From positions 1 to 57,121 of the forward strand of contig JAFGPX010000190.1 of NCBI GenBank assembly GCA_016935975.1: DNA of 57,121 nt, written 5' to 3'. Within the stretch, counting starts at the first letter, position 1. Each line of letters begins with the position of its first letter. The notes under the pieces are model-generated. The model worked only from the letters and a program-made list of their open reading frames with translations. It did no database searches and was not told the DNA's origin. This stretch comes from Deltaproteobacteria bacterium. GTDB taxonomy: Bacteria; Myxococcota_A; Polyangia; Fen-1088. This document shows, piece after piece, positions 7,240-15,066 of the stretch. Position numbers and translations under genes: made by a program.

Positions 7240-9014
7240 ACTCGATCGATGCGATGCCCATCGAGCTGCTGCTCAAGGTCTCGGACCTAGGGCTGTCTGT
7301 TCGCGCCGCGGGATGCGTGGAGAAGCTGGGTGTCGTCCGTATCGGAGATCTCGTGGGCTGCGTTGAGCACGACCTACTGGGTCTGAAAAACTGCGGTCGA
7401 AGGACGATCAAGGAAATCACGGTGCTGCTGACAGGTCTTGGTCTCTCGCTGGGCATGACGGTACCCGTTTGGAAGACGGCCGACGTGGCACTCATTGCCC
7501 GGAAACACGCGGGGGCCTTGGCCCGGATCCGACAGAGACTGTTCAAGGATCTGTACAAGATAGACTCGACCCGAGGGGTAGAAACCGAGGTCAGCTCCGC
7601 TTTACGGGCTGTGCTCAAGCCGCGAGATCTTCCGAAGGTAGAGCTCTGGATCGGCTTGGACCTCGGCTCGCTACCTACACTTCAGGCGATAGGGGACGTG
7701 GCGGACGTATCGAGAGAGCGAATCCGACAGATCATCGAGAAGGCAAAGGCCCGAATCGAACTGGCACGGCTCCCCATGCCGCGCCTAAACGCTGCTGCGC
7801 GACTCCTTGGAGGGGCCTCGGCACTGACCGAGCCGCAGGCGCAATACTTGTTGAGCGCCCAGGGAGTGACGGAGCGCAAGGTCTCGATGCGCGGGCTATT
7901 GCGAGCCGCGGAGTTCTTCGGCGTTCCGACCCAGGTGCGACACGCGAAGATCGGCGGAGGCGAGTTCTTCGGGACAGACGCAGCTCTGGGCGTCTGCAGA
8001 TCAGCCATCCGCGCGGGCCGCCATGCGGTGGAACACTGGGGGTGTTCCACAATCGACGATGTGTGCGCCCAAGTCAGCAACACGAGCGATGGGGCCGCTG
8101 TGTCGGAGGCAGTCAGGCACGCCCTCGAGACTCAGCCGGGTTTTCGTTGGCTCGACGAAGACACACGATGGTTCTGGTTTGAGGAGGTGCCACGGAATCG
8201 CGTGTTGAACAAGGTCGACAAGATCCTGGCGGTGGCTCCCAAGGTGGATCTGAGCGATCTTCGTGCCGGCATCGCTCGGCACTACCGGATGGATGGCTTC
8301 GCTCCACCTAGTCGAGTCCTTCGAGCGCTGTGCGAACAGATCGGCGATTGTGATGTTGTGAACGGCCGAACCGTTGTCGACAAGCGGCCTCGGGATCCCA
8401 CGACTGAACTCTCGGACCAGGAATGCGCGATGGTCGAAGTCTTCCACAGGCATGGTCCAGCATTGACCTACGCCGATGCGATGCGCCTCTGCAGCGACGC
8501 TGGGCTGAACGAGACGACCACGGGCATCTATCTAGCCAACAGCCCAGTTCTCCGACGGGTTACGATGGGCGTATACACCTTGGTCGGGGCCGCGGTGACG
8601 CCCGGCGAAATTGAGACCGTTGCGAAGACGGTTGGCCGAAGTCGCAGGAAGCAGGTCATGCAGGACCATGGCTGGCGTCCGGACGGCGCCGGAGTATGGG
8701 TAACCTACAGGATCTCTCAAGGCATACTCCGTAGCGGCGTCCTCGGCGTTCCGGCTGGGATCCGCAAGTGCCTTGATCCCCAGGGCTACGATCTCCATGG
8801 GGCGGACGAGGCGAAGATGGGCCGCGTTCGGATTCGCGGCAGCAGCATGTGGGGGTTCCTTCCGTTCTTCCGCCGTCGTGGTGGTGACGTCGGAGACTTC
8901 CTTAGGATCACGTTCAGACTCACGGAGCACATCGCGCGCATTGAAGTTGCCCAGGAACCGTTCGACGACAGCGTGCCTGGTGCAGATGAGAAGTCCACCG
9001 TCTCGGGTGCTTGA
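7224..9014 (+). CDS. RNA polymerase alpha-CTD / sigma region 4 chimera
   Basis: 596 residues. Residues 12-78 match the alpha-subunit C-terminal domain almost motif by motif: PIELL, LGLSVRAAGC, IGDLVGC, NCGRRTIKEI and the ending LGLSLGM. Residues about 150-178 match sigma70 region 4.2: TLQAIGDVADVSRERIRQII, the helix-turn-helix that reads -35 boxes. The long remainder holds probable winged-helix blocks, e.g. GPALTYADAMRLCSDAGL and SPVLRRVTMGVYTLVG (about 410-460). No alpha-NTD, sigma region 2 or catalytic domain is present, so it is neither a polymerase subunit nor a complete sigma factor. It could bind promoter DNA or RNA polymerase; that is inference. It is the last gene of the operon, overlapping the ATPase gene by 16 bases. 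Confidence 0.85.
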   Translation: MRRPIDSIDAMPIELLLKVSDLGLSVRAAGCVEKLGVVRIGDLVGCVEHDLLGLKNCGRRTIKEITVLLTGLGLSLGMTVPVWKTADVALIARKHAGALARIRQRLFKDLYKIDSTRGVETEVSSALRAVLKPRDLPKVELWIGLDLGSLPTLQAIGDVADVSRERIRQIIEKAKARIELARLPMPRLNAAARLLGGASALTEPQAQYLLSAQGVTERKVSMRGLLRAAEFFGVPTQVRHAKIGGGEFFGTDAALGVCRSAIRAGRHAVEHWGCSTIDDVCAQVSNTSDGAAVSEAVRHALETQPGFRWLDEDTRWFWFEEVPRNRVLNKVDKILAVAPKVDLSDLRAGIARHYRMDGFAPPSRVLRALCEQIGDCDVVNGRTVVDKRPRDPTTELSDQECAMVEVFHRHGPALTYADAMRLCSDAGLNETTTGIYLANSPVLRRVTMGVYTLVGAAVTPGEIETVAKTVGRSRRKQVMQDHGWRPDGAGVWVTYRISQGILRSGVLGVPAGIRKCLDPQGYDLHGADEAKMGRVRIRGSSMWGFLPFFRRRGGDVGDFLRITFRLTEHIARIEVAQEPFDDSVPGADEKSTVSGA

Positions 9015-9069
9015 CGATGTCGCCACTCAAACAAGCTGTGCAGCTCTAGGGCAACCGCCAAGCCTGCCC

Positions 9070-9390
9070 GCTAGCGTTGAGTGGGGTTCCTGTGCGCCCA
9101 GTTGCGGACGCCAGCACGTCGTAGCCGAGGGGCACGCAGCGCCGGGCAATGCCAAGCATGGGATGCGCGGCTACCGGCCGAAACATGCAGATAGACGATT
9201 GTGCCCCGCTGATCTGGTCGAGGTGCGAAACGCCGACCGCTGAGCAAGATTCCATCGCTCGCGATATCCACGTTTTCGGCCGGTATCGGCGCCTTGTCGC
9301 AGCGCCTCGCGCGACGGATGCAGGAAGGCCGCCGCGCCCCACGACGGCGGCATGCAGCCGGCAAGGGGGAGAAAGCGGGGGAGCAACCTG
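9070..9390 (-). pseudogene. Decayed 5' fragment of a second alpha/beta-hydrolase lipoprotein gene
   Basis: Three reading frames together reproduce the first third of the hydrolase at 3307-4167: [19 protein letters not shown] in one frame, PIPAENVDIASDGILL and [17 protein letters not shown] in a second, and CVPLGYDVLA in a third. At least two frameshifts separate them. Similarity fades near 9070, about 55 bases after the stop of the alpha-CTD/sigma gene; the nucleophile, acid and His regions are missing. Both copies point the same way and flank the cassette, as if it entered between tandem hydrolase genes and removed the 3' part of this one. The stretch 9391-9509 up to the reductase gene shows nothing else. 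Confidence 0.75.
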
Positions 9391-9509
9391 CTCGGCTTGT
9401 TCTCGGCTAGGTTCTAGCCTGGATGGTACTGGTAAGTTCCGTGCCAGGACCGCATTCCCCACAGGCGCTATCCCCGCTCCCCGTCTATGCTACGTCTCCG
9501 AGTACTCCC

Positions 9510-10808
9510 ATGAGCAACTCCACCCTCGAACGACGGGAATTCTTGAAGCTGGGCGGGGCGGCGGTGGTCACGTCCGTGGCGGCGGGATGTGCGACGGCGG
9601 TGGCGGCAAAACCACCGGCTGCCCCCGCGCCGGTGGCGGCGGCGCTCGATCCGCCGAAGACCGCGCCGCCCGCGCCCGCGGCGCTGAAGCCAGAGCCAGC
9701 CAAGCCCGACCCGGTTGCCGCGCCCACCGGCCCCCCGACGCGCAGACTCGGCCGTACCGGCATCGAGGTGCCGCTCGTCAGCATGGGGGTGATGAACGCG
9801 GACAATCCGAATCTGGTGCGGGCCGCGCTCGACGGCGGCATCGTCCTCTTCGACACGGCGCACGGTTATCAGGACGGGCGCAACGAGGAGATGCTCGGCA
9901 CCATCCTGCCCAAGCGGCCGCGCGAGTCGTTCGTGATTTGCACCAAGGTGTACGTGGACACGCTCGACCGCAAGACCGGCCGCTTCGGCCCGAAGACGCG
10001 CGGCGAGGAGATCACCCAGAAGCTCGATATCAGCTTGAAGCGGCTGGGGCTCGACCACGTCGACATCCTGCACCTGCACGCCCAGAGCGCGCGCGAGGGC
10101 GTGCTGCACCAGAAGCTTCTGCGCGCTCTCGAAAAGGCGAAGCAGGACGGCAAGACGCGCTTTCTCGGCGTGTCCACGCACAAGCACGAGCCCGAGGTGC
10201 TGCGCGCCGCTGTCGAAGGCAAGCTCTACGACGTGGTTCTGACCGCGTACAACTTCAAGCAGGATCATCACCTGGAAGTTCAGAAAGCCATGGGCGAGGC
10301 CGCGGCGGCCGGGCTCGGCATCCTGGCCATGAAGACCCAGGCGGGCGTCTTCTGGGACAAGGCCAAGAGGAAGCCCATCGACATGAAGGCGGCGCTGCGC
10401 TGGGCGCTGCGCGATCCCAACGTGCACACCGCGATCCCGGGGTTCACAACCTTCGAGCAACTGCAGGACGATCTGCTGGTGATGCGCGATCCGGCGCTCT
10501 CGCCCGCGGACAGCGAGAAGCTGCGCGGTCCGAAGCTGGCCGGCCTTTTCTGCCAAGGCTGTGAGGAGTGCCTCGGCTCTTGTGCGTACGACCTGCCCAT
10601 CCCCGACCTCATGCGCGGCTACATGTACGGCCACGCCTACAAGAATCGCGAGGCGGCGCAGTCGCTCCTTGCCGCCCTCGATCTGCCGCGCGCGGTGTGC
10701 GGCGACTGCGACACTTGCCCCGTGGTGTGCGCCAAGGGCTTCGACGTGCGCGAGCGCATCCGCGACATCGCCCGGCTGCGCGACGTGCCGCGGGAGTTTC
10801 TGACCTGA
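9510..10808 (+). CDS. Tat-exported aldo/keto reductase with ferredoxin-like Cys clusters
   Basis: 432 residues. A twin-arginine signal RREFLK (8-13) and hydrophobic run end in AAGC (Cys27), giving a Tat lipoprotein, followed by an Ala/Pro linker to about 75. The aldo/keto reductase barrel starts RRLGRTGIEVPLVSMG, with DTAHGYQDGRNEEMLG (catalytic Asp/Tyr region), CTKVY, and LDHVDILHLHAQ. The C-terminus holds CQGCEECLGSC (348-358) and CGDCDTCPVVC (397-407), a pattern suiting one or two [4Fe-4S] clusters, as in ferredoxin-tailed AKRs. It may be an electron-linked oxidoreductase of unknown substrate outside the cytoplasm. Its stop shares one base with the next gene's ATG (TGATG), implying coupling. 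An upstream in-frame extension to 9423 lacks a signal peptide and was rejected. Confidence 0.85.
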   Translation: MSNSTLERREFLKLGGAAVVTSVAAGCATAVAAKPPAAPAPVAAALDPPKTAPPAPAALKPEPAKPDPVAAPTGPPTRRLGRTGIEVPLVSMGVMNADNPNLVRAALDGGIVLFDTAHGYQDGRNEEMLGTILPKRPRESFVICTKVYVDTLDRKTGRFGPKTRGEEITQKLDISLKRLGLDHVDILHLHAQSAREGVLHQKLLRALEKAKQDGKTRFLGVSTHKHEPEVLRAAVEGKLYDVVLTAYNFKQDHHLEVQKAMGEAAAAGLGILAMKTQAGVFWDKAKRKPIDMKAALRWALRDPNVHTAIPGFTTFEQLQDDLLVMRDPALSPADSEKLRGPKLAGLFCQGCEECLGSCAYDLPIPDLMRGYMYGHAYKNREAAQSLLAALDLPRAVCGDCDTCPVVCAKGFDVRERIRDIARLRDVPREFLT

Positions 10809-11650
10809 TGACGGCCGTCCTCGTTTTCGCGCTGCTGGCGGCCTCTCCGGACGAAGCCGCGTTCAAGCTGCCCGGCCGCATCGACGGCTGGAAGCTCGCC
10901 GGGGCGCCAGCCAAATACACGCCCGAGACGCTCTACGACTATATCGACGGCGGCGCCGAGGCGTTCTTGCAGTTCGACTTCCAAGAGTTGACGGCAGCGA
11001 CCTATGTCAATGCCAAGAAGGTCGAAATCAGGGCCGACATCTACCGCCATCGCGATCCGGCCCGCGCCTTCGGCATCTACTCGCAAGAGCGGCGGCCTGG
11101 CAGCACCAAGATGCCGGGCAAGCTCGAAGGCGTCGCCAGCGCCGATCACTTGGAGTTCGTGGCCGGCGCCTACTACGTCAAGCTGGCCTTGCTCGACGGC
11201 GGCCCGGCGGCCATCCTGCCCAAGCTCGCCAAGAAGATCGCCGCGCGGCTACCCGGCCCGCGCGACCTGCCCGCCGTGCTCGGCTGCTTCCCCGACGAGG
11301 GCAAGCTGCCACGCGCCGAGAAGCTCTCCGCGCGCGACTTCCTCGGCCACGCCTTCCTGCACGACGCCGCGGCCGTGCCGTACGAGATCGCCGGAGCGCG
11401 CTTCCGCCTGTTCGCGGTCGAGGGCAAGGACGCAGCCGACGTGCGCGGCATGGTCGAGGCCTGGCGCAAGGTCGGCAAGCTGCCCGCGGCCGAGGTCGGG
11501 CCCGAGGGGGCGGGCACCATCAAGGATCCGCTCAACGGCGAAGTGAGCATCGCGTGGCGCGGCCGCTGGCTATGGGGAGCGGTCGACGATCCCTCGCCGC
11601 GCCGGCAGGCGCTGGTCGAGGAGCTGGGGCGGAAGCTGCGGCGTCAGTAG
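10808..11650 (+). CDS. DUF6599 family secreted protein
   Basis: 280 residues, short hydrophobic N-terminus (TAVLVFALLAAS) probably a signal peptide. The DUF6599 pattern is visible: YDYIDGGAEAFLQFDFQEL, then VEIRADIYRHRDPARAFGIYSQER and a later AYYVKLAL block. Function is unknown. In other genomes this family often lies beside Fe-S oxidoreductases, and here it is translationally coupled to one, so it may be a partner or chaperone of that reductase (inference). Confidence 0.75.
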   Translation: MTAVLVFALLAASPDEAAFKLPGRIDGWKLAGAPAKYTPETLYDYIDGGAEAFLQFDFQELTAATYVNAKKVEIRADIYRHRDPARAFGIYSQERRPGSTKMPGKLEGVASADHLEFVAGAYYVKLALLDGGPAAILPKLAKKIAARLPGPRDLPAVLGCFPDEGKLPRAEKLSARDFLGHAFLHDAAAVPYEIAGARFRLFAVEGKDAADVRGMVEAWRKVGKLPAAEVGPEGAGTIKDPLNGEVSIAWRGRWLWGAVDDPSPRRQALVEELGRKLRRQ

Positions 11651-11774
11651 GGCGACGGCGACCGGTGATCTGGGTGACCACGCGCCTGTCGCCCGCCACG
11701 CCGAAGGCGGAGATACTGCTGGTCAGCGAGTGCGAACGCGGCAGATAATCGGGAAACCGGCAGCGAGGTGCACC

Positions 11775-13313
11775 ATGACGAGCGTCCGGACTCGAACGGC
11801 AGTGTTGCTGGCGCTGCCCGTGCTCTTCGGCGCGGGCAGCGTTGCCTGCTCCTCGTCGAGCCAGGAGGTGCGTGATGCTGCCGGAATGGGGGGCGCAGGC
11901 GGTCAGAGCCCTCCTGCCGGCACGGGCGGGATGGGCATGGCAGGGGCAAAGGGGACAGGCGGCGTGACGGGCAGCGGCGGCGCGGCGGGCACGGGGGGCG
12001 CCGCGGGCGCGGGCGGGACTTCGGGCAGCGGCGGCAGGAGGGGAACAGGTGGCGCGACAGGGAAGGGCGGCGCCACGGGCGTGGATGCCGGCGCGGGCAC
12101 GGGCGGTATCGTGTCCAGCGGCGGCGCTCAGGGCACGGGCGGAAGCACCGGCAGCGCGTGCATCGGCTCGGCATTGCTCGCGGCGCTGGGCCGGGACACG
12201 GTGCTCGTGGGCGGCTCGATGGACGACGAGACCGCGGCCAAGGCGCCTTTCGACGGCAGGTACCTGTACCTTTCGGGCGGGCTGTTCGACGGCACCGCCC
12301 CTTGTGCCTCCTGCGCCACCGGCTGCACCGCGAACGGAACCTCCTGCGCGAACAGTGCCGGGTGTGCCTGGTGGGGCTGCTGGCAGTGGGACCAGGATCC
12401 GCCGGGACAGTACGTGGTCGGCTTCGTCGGCGTGAACGAAGAAGCCTCGCCCAGGCAGATCCCGATGTTCACGTACTACGAGGAGCTGCAGACTTCGGGC
12501 CTGGGCGAAGGGACCGCGCAGGTCGCCGCCATTGACGATGCCGTCTTCCTGGCGCGCTACCTTGCCGACTGGCGCTTCGTGCTGCAGAAGATCGGGACGC
12601 ACGTCGCGTTCCTGCACATCGAGCCCGACTTCTGGGGGTACGTCGAGCACCTGAACTCCGACCCCCACAAGGTGCCCGCCAAGGTCACGGCCGCCAATGC
12701 CACCGACTGCGCGGGCTTCGAGGACAGCGCCGCCGGGCTCGCCGCCTGCATGATTCGCATGGTCCGCACGTATGCGCCCAGCGCCAAGGTCGGGCTGCAC
12801 GCCTCGGCGTGGGGCACGAAGATGGACGTGTTCGGCAACCGCGACGCGAAGCTGGACGTGCCGGGCGAGGCGCAGGAGATGGTGGCTTTCCTGACCGCGC
12901 TCGGGGCCAAGGACGGCGACTTCATCGTCATGGATCCCTCGGATCGGGATGCCGGCTTCTACGAGAAGACGCAGGGCCGCGACACCTGGTGGGACGACAG
13001 CAACGCCACCCTGCCCAACTTCCACCAGGCCTTTGCCTGGACCAAGGCGGTGGCCGAGGGGCTCGGGCTGCCGGTCATCTACTGGCAAATCCCGGTCGGC
13101 AACATGCGCCTCGACGACACGTACCTGCACTACAAGGACAACCGGCTCGACTACTTCTTCGCTCACATGGACGAGGTCGCGGTCGCGCACATCGTCGGGC
13201 TGTTCTTCGGGGCCGGCGCCGACGGCCCCACCACGCCCGAGACCGACGGCGGCAACTTCGCGAGCAAGGTGAGCGCGTACCGATCTGCCGGCGGCACGAA
13301 GCTCTGCCCGTAG
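11775..13313 (+). CDS. Gly-rich-linker lipoprotein with TIM-barrel-like domain
   Basis: 512 residues. The signal peptide ends GSVACSSSS, a lipoprotein cysteine near residue 26. Residues about 38-130 form a low-complexity Gly/Ala/Thr linker made of GTGG-like units, then a globular domain of about 380 residues. That domain has a Cys-rich loop (CASCATGCTANGTSCANSAGC), then strands typical of a glycosidase-like barrel: HVAFLHIEPDFWGY (possible acid Glu), KVGLHASAWGTKMD, DFIVMDPSDRD and PVIYWQIPVGNMRLDD. I do not assign a family; GH-like is a guess from these motifs. It stands alone, with palindromic repeat A2 separating it from the convergent DUF4349 gene. Confidence 0.75.
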   Translation: MTSVRTRTAVLLALPVLFGAGSVACSSSSQEVRDAAGMGGAGGQSPPAGTGGMGMAGAKGTGGVTGSGGAAGTGGAAGAGGTSGSGGRRGTGGATGKGGATGVDAGAGTGGIVSSGGAQGTGGSTGSACIGSALLAALGRDTVLVGGSMDDETAAKAPFDGRYLYLSGGLFDGTAPCASCATGCTANGTSCANSAGCAWWGCWQWDQDPPGQYVVGFVGVNEEASPRQIPMFTYYEELQTSGLGEGTAQVAAIDDAVFLARYLADWRFVLQKIGTHVAFLHIEPDFWGYVEHLNSDPHKVPAKVTAANATDCAGFEDSAAGLAACMIRMVRTYAPSAKVGLHASAWGTKMDVFGNRDAKLDVPGEAQEMVAFLTALGAKDGDFIVMDPSDRDAGFYEKTQGRDTWWDDSNATLPNFHQAFAWTKAVAEGLGLPVIYWQIPVGNMRLDDTYLHYKDNRLDYFFAHMDEVAVAHIVGLFFGAGADGPTTPETDGGNFASKVSAYRSAGGTKLCP

Positions 13314-13318
13314 CGCGG

Positions 13319-13370
13319 CCCCTCACCCGCCTCGCTGCGCTCGGCGGCCTCTCCCCGACGGGGAGAGGCT
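13319..13370. repeat. Intergenic palindromic repeat, family A, copy 2
   Basis: CCCCTCACCCGCC followed by GCTGCGC and CTCTCCCCGACGGGGAGAG, the latter a perfect 8-bp-stem hairpin. It sits between two convergent stop codons (13313 and 13376), so it may act as a bidirectional terminator whatever its origin. It is related to the repeats at 3176-3304 and 40910-41005. Confidence 0.6.
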
Positions 13371-13375
13371 CGAAA

Positions 13376-14617
13376 TCAGAACGCGAAGCCGACGGTCAGC
13401 TCGGGTTGCAGGACTAGGTGCGCGGACTTGCCGAGCAGGCCCATGCCGCGGACTGCGAGATCCACGCCGACGTAGCGAGTCTTGACGAGCTCGAGGCCGA
13501 CCGTCGCGCCGAGGGCGAACTCGCTCTTGCCCTCGAACCGCGCGTAGCCCATGCGCCAGCCGAGATACGGATTGGCGAAGCGCCGCGTGCCGTTGCCCAG
13601 GAACTGGGAGAAGGCCTCGCCGCCCATGGTGACGAGCAAGACATCCAGGCCCTTGGCAAGCGAGCCGGTCGACCTGCGACGGAGCCCGTCGACGTCGAGG
13701 CTGAAATGGCGGTTGATGCGCAGGGAGATACCGCCGCCCAGATAGCCCTGATGGACACTGTTGCCGCGCAGGTCCTCCAGGAAGATGCCGCGCAGGCCGG
13801 GATAGAACTTCGCCCGGGGCGCCACCGGCCCTTGCACCGCTGCCAGGCGCGGCGAGGCCAGGTTCACGTGGACGGTCGAGCGGGCCACGCGGTCCTGCAT
13901 CCAGCGCAGGTTGCCCTTGACCTGCTCGATCTCGCCGCGCAGGCGGGTCAGCTCGCGCTCGACGGAGACGATGTCGGTGACGCTTTCGGCCTTGGCTAGG
14001 ATCTGCTCGTAGCGCTCCATCGCCACCTTCAGATTCTCGAGCTGCAACTCGGCGTCGTGATACTGCTTGCCGATGTCGCGCGCGTTGACCAGTCGGGTGC
14101 GCACCTGGCCGAGGCCTTCGAGCGCCGATAGCAGGGCGTCGGTTTCCCGCGCCTCGACGCGAATCAGAAAGCGCCCGCTGCTGTAGGTCGATTGCTCTAC
14201 GAGATCTTCGATCAGCACGCCGCCGTGCTGGCTTGCGAGCTTGCGCAGCTCGGCCGCGGCAACGGCCACCTGCTCGACCACGATGTTCAGGGTGGCTTCG
14301 ATGTCGAGCATCTCGCGCGGCTTGGCGGGCGCCGTTCCGGCCAGGGCCGTGCCCGGGAACGGCTCGGCCACGGCGACCTTGCGCTTTGGCTCGAACACCG
14401 AGGCTGCGCGTGTCAGCAGAGGACGGCTGGGCGAGCGAGCAGACTGCACGACGGCGGCCTCTGTCATCAGCGGTCCGTGCGGCGACTCCGCTTCTTGGGT
14501 GGCAGGCGCGGACAGCGGCGGGAACTCAGGCATGGCGGCCTGGGGCGCGGCGGCTGTGCCCGTCGCACAAGCCGAGACGAGGACCAGAGGAAGCAGGTGC
14601 GCGGGTCTGATTCGCAT
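13376..14617 (-). CDS. DUF4349 lipoprotein with C-terminal beta-rich extension
   Basis: 413 residues from ATG 14617, with a lipobox SAC (Cys about 17). After a Pro/Ala/Ser linker comes a DUF4349-type domain (about 110-265): a beta segment DIEATLNIVVEQVAVAAAELRKLA, GRFLIRVEARETDALLSALEGLGQV, then a long coiled coil with VSVERELTRLRGEIEQVKG. The remaining 150 residues are Gly/aromatic-rich and alternate polar and hydrophobic, ending in VGFAF, an outer-membrane-strand-like ending with terminal Phe. That fusion is not usual for DUF4349 proteins. The frame runs upstream through the neighbouring gene fragment; the signal peptide fixes the start. Confidence 0.75.
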   Translation of the reverse strand: MRIRPAHLLPLVLVSACATGTAAAPQAAMPEFPPLSAPATQEAESPHGPLMTEAAVVQSARSPSRPLLTRAASVFEPKRKVAVAEPFPGTALAGTAPAKPREMLDIEATLNIVVEQVAVAAAELRKLASQHGGVLIEDLVEQSTYSSGRFLIRVEARETDALLSALEGLGQVRTRLVNARDIGKQYHDAELQLENLKVAMERYEQILAKAESVTDIVSVERELTRLRGEIEQVKGNLRWMQDRVARSTVHVNLASPRLAAVQGPVAPRAKFYPGLRGIFLEDLRGNSVHQGYLGGGISLRINRHFSLDVDGLRRRSTGSLAKGLDVLLVTMGGEAFSQFLGNGTRRFANPYLGWRMGYARFEGKSEFALGATVGLELVKTRYVGVDLAVRGMGLLGKSAHLVLQPELTVGFAF

Positions 14618-14664
14618 GGCCGGAGTATCGGCCGAGAGCGGCGGTCTGGCAATGCGGGGAGAGG

Positions 14665-15039
14665 CTACCCCGTGCCCGACTCGGCGGCGGGCTTGCTGCC
14701 CGTGAAGGGCGATTCCACGTAATGGGCGCCGGTCGCGCGCACGCGCGCCTCGCAGGCCGAGGCGCTTTTCGGATCGACGGTGCTCGACTGCACGACGGCC
14801 TTGCCCTTGCCGAGCGCGGGCAGGATCTGGTCGAGCACCGCTGCCACGGCGGGCGGATCCGCGACCACGATGTGGGTCACGTCCGCGGCGGCGGCCACCT
14901 CGCGGGCGCTGGCCTTCCAGGCGGCAGCCTTGGGCTTCGGTGTGCGGTTCCAAACGCCGCGGAGCTTGCCCGCGGCCTGGTAGCGGGCCGCCCACGGGGT
15001 GCCGATGATGCCGAGTCCGATGACGCCGATGCTTTGCAT
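14665..15039 (-). pseudogene. Truncated beta-hydroxyacid dehydrogenase (NAD-binding half only)
   Basis: 124 residues, about 40% of the usual length. It opens with a Rossmann motif IGVIGLGIIGTPWAARYQAAG and VWNRTPKPK, continues with VQSSTVDPKSA and reaches YVESPFTGSKPAAESGTG, where the 3-hydroxyisobutyrate dehydrogenase family continues into its catalytic-Lys C-terminal domain. Here a TAG follows at once, and no matching continuation appears in another frame before the DUF4349 gene. Cofactor binding may survive but catalysis should not. An alternative is a free-standing NAD-binding protein, which I think less likely. Confidence 0.6.
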
Positions 15040-15066
15040 GGCAGCAGTGTACGCGACCGCTTGGTG

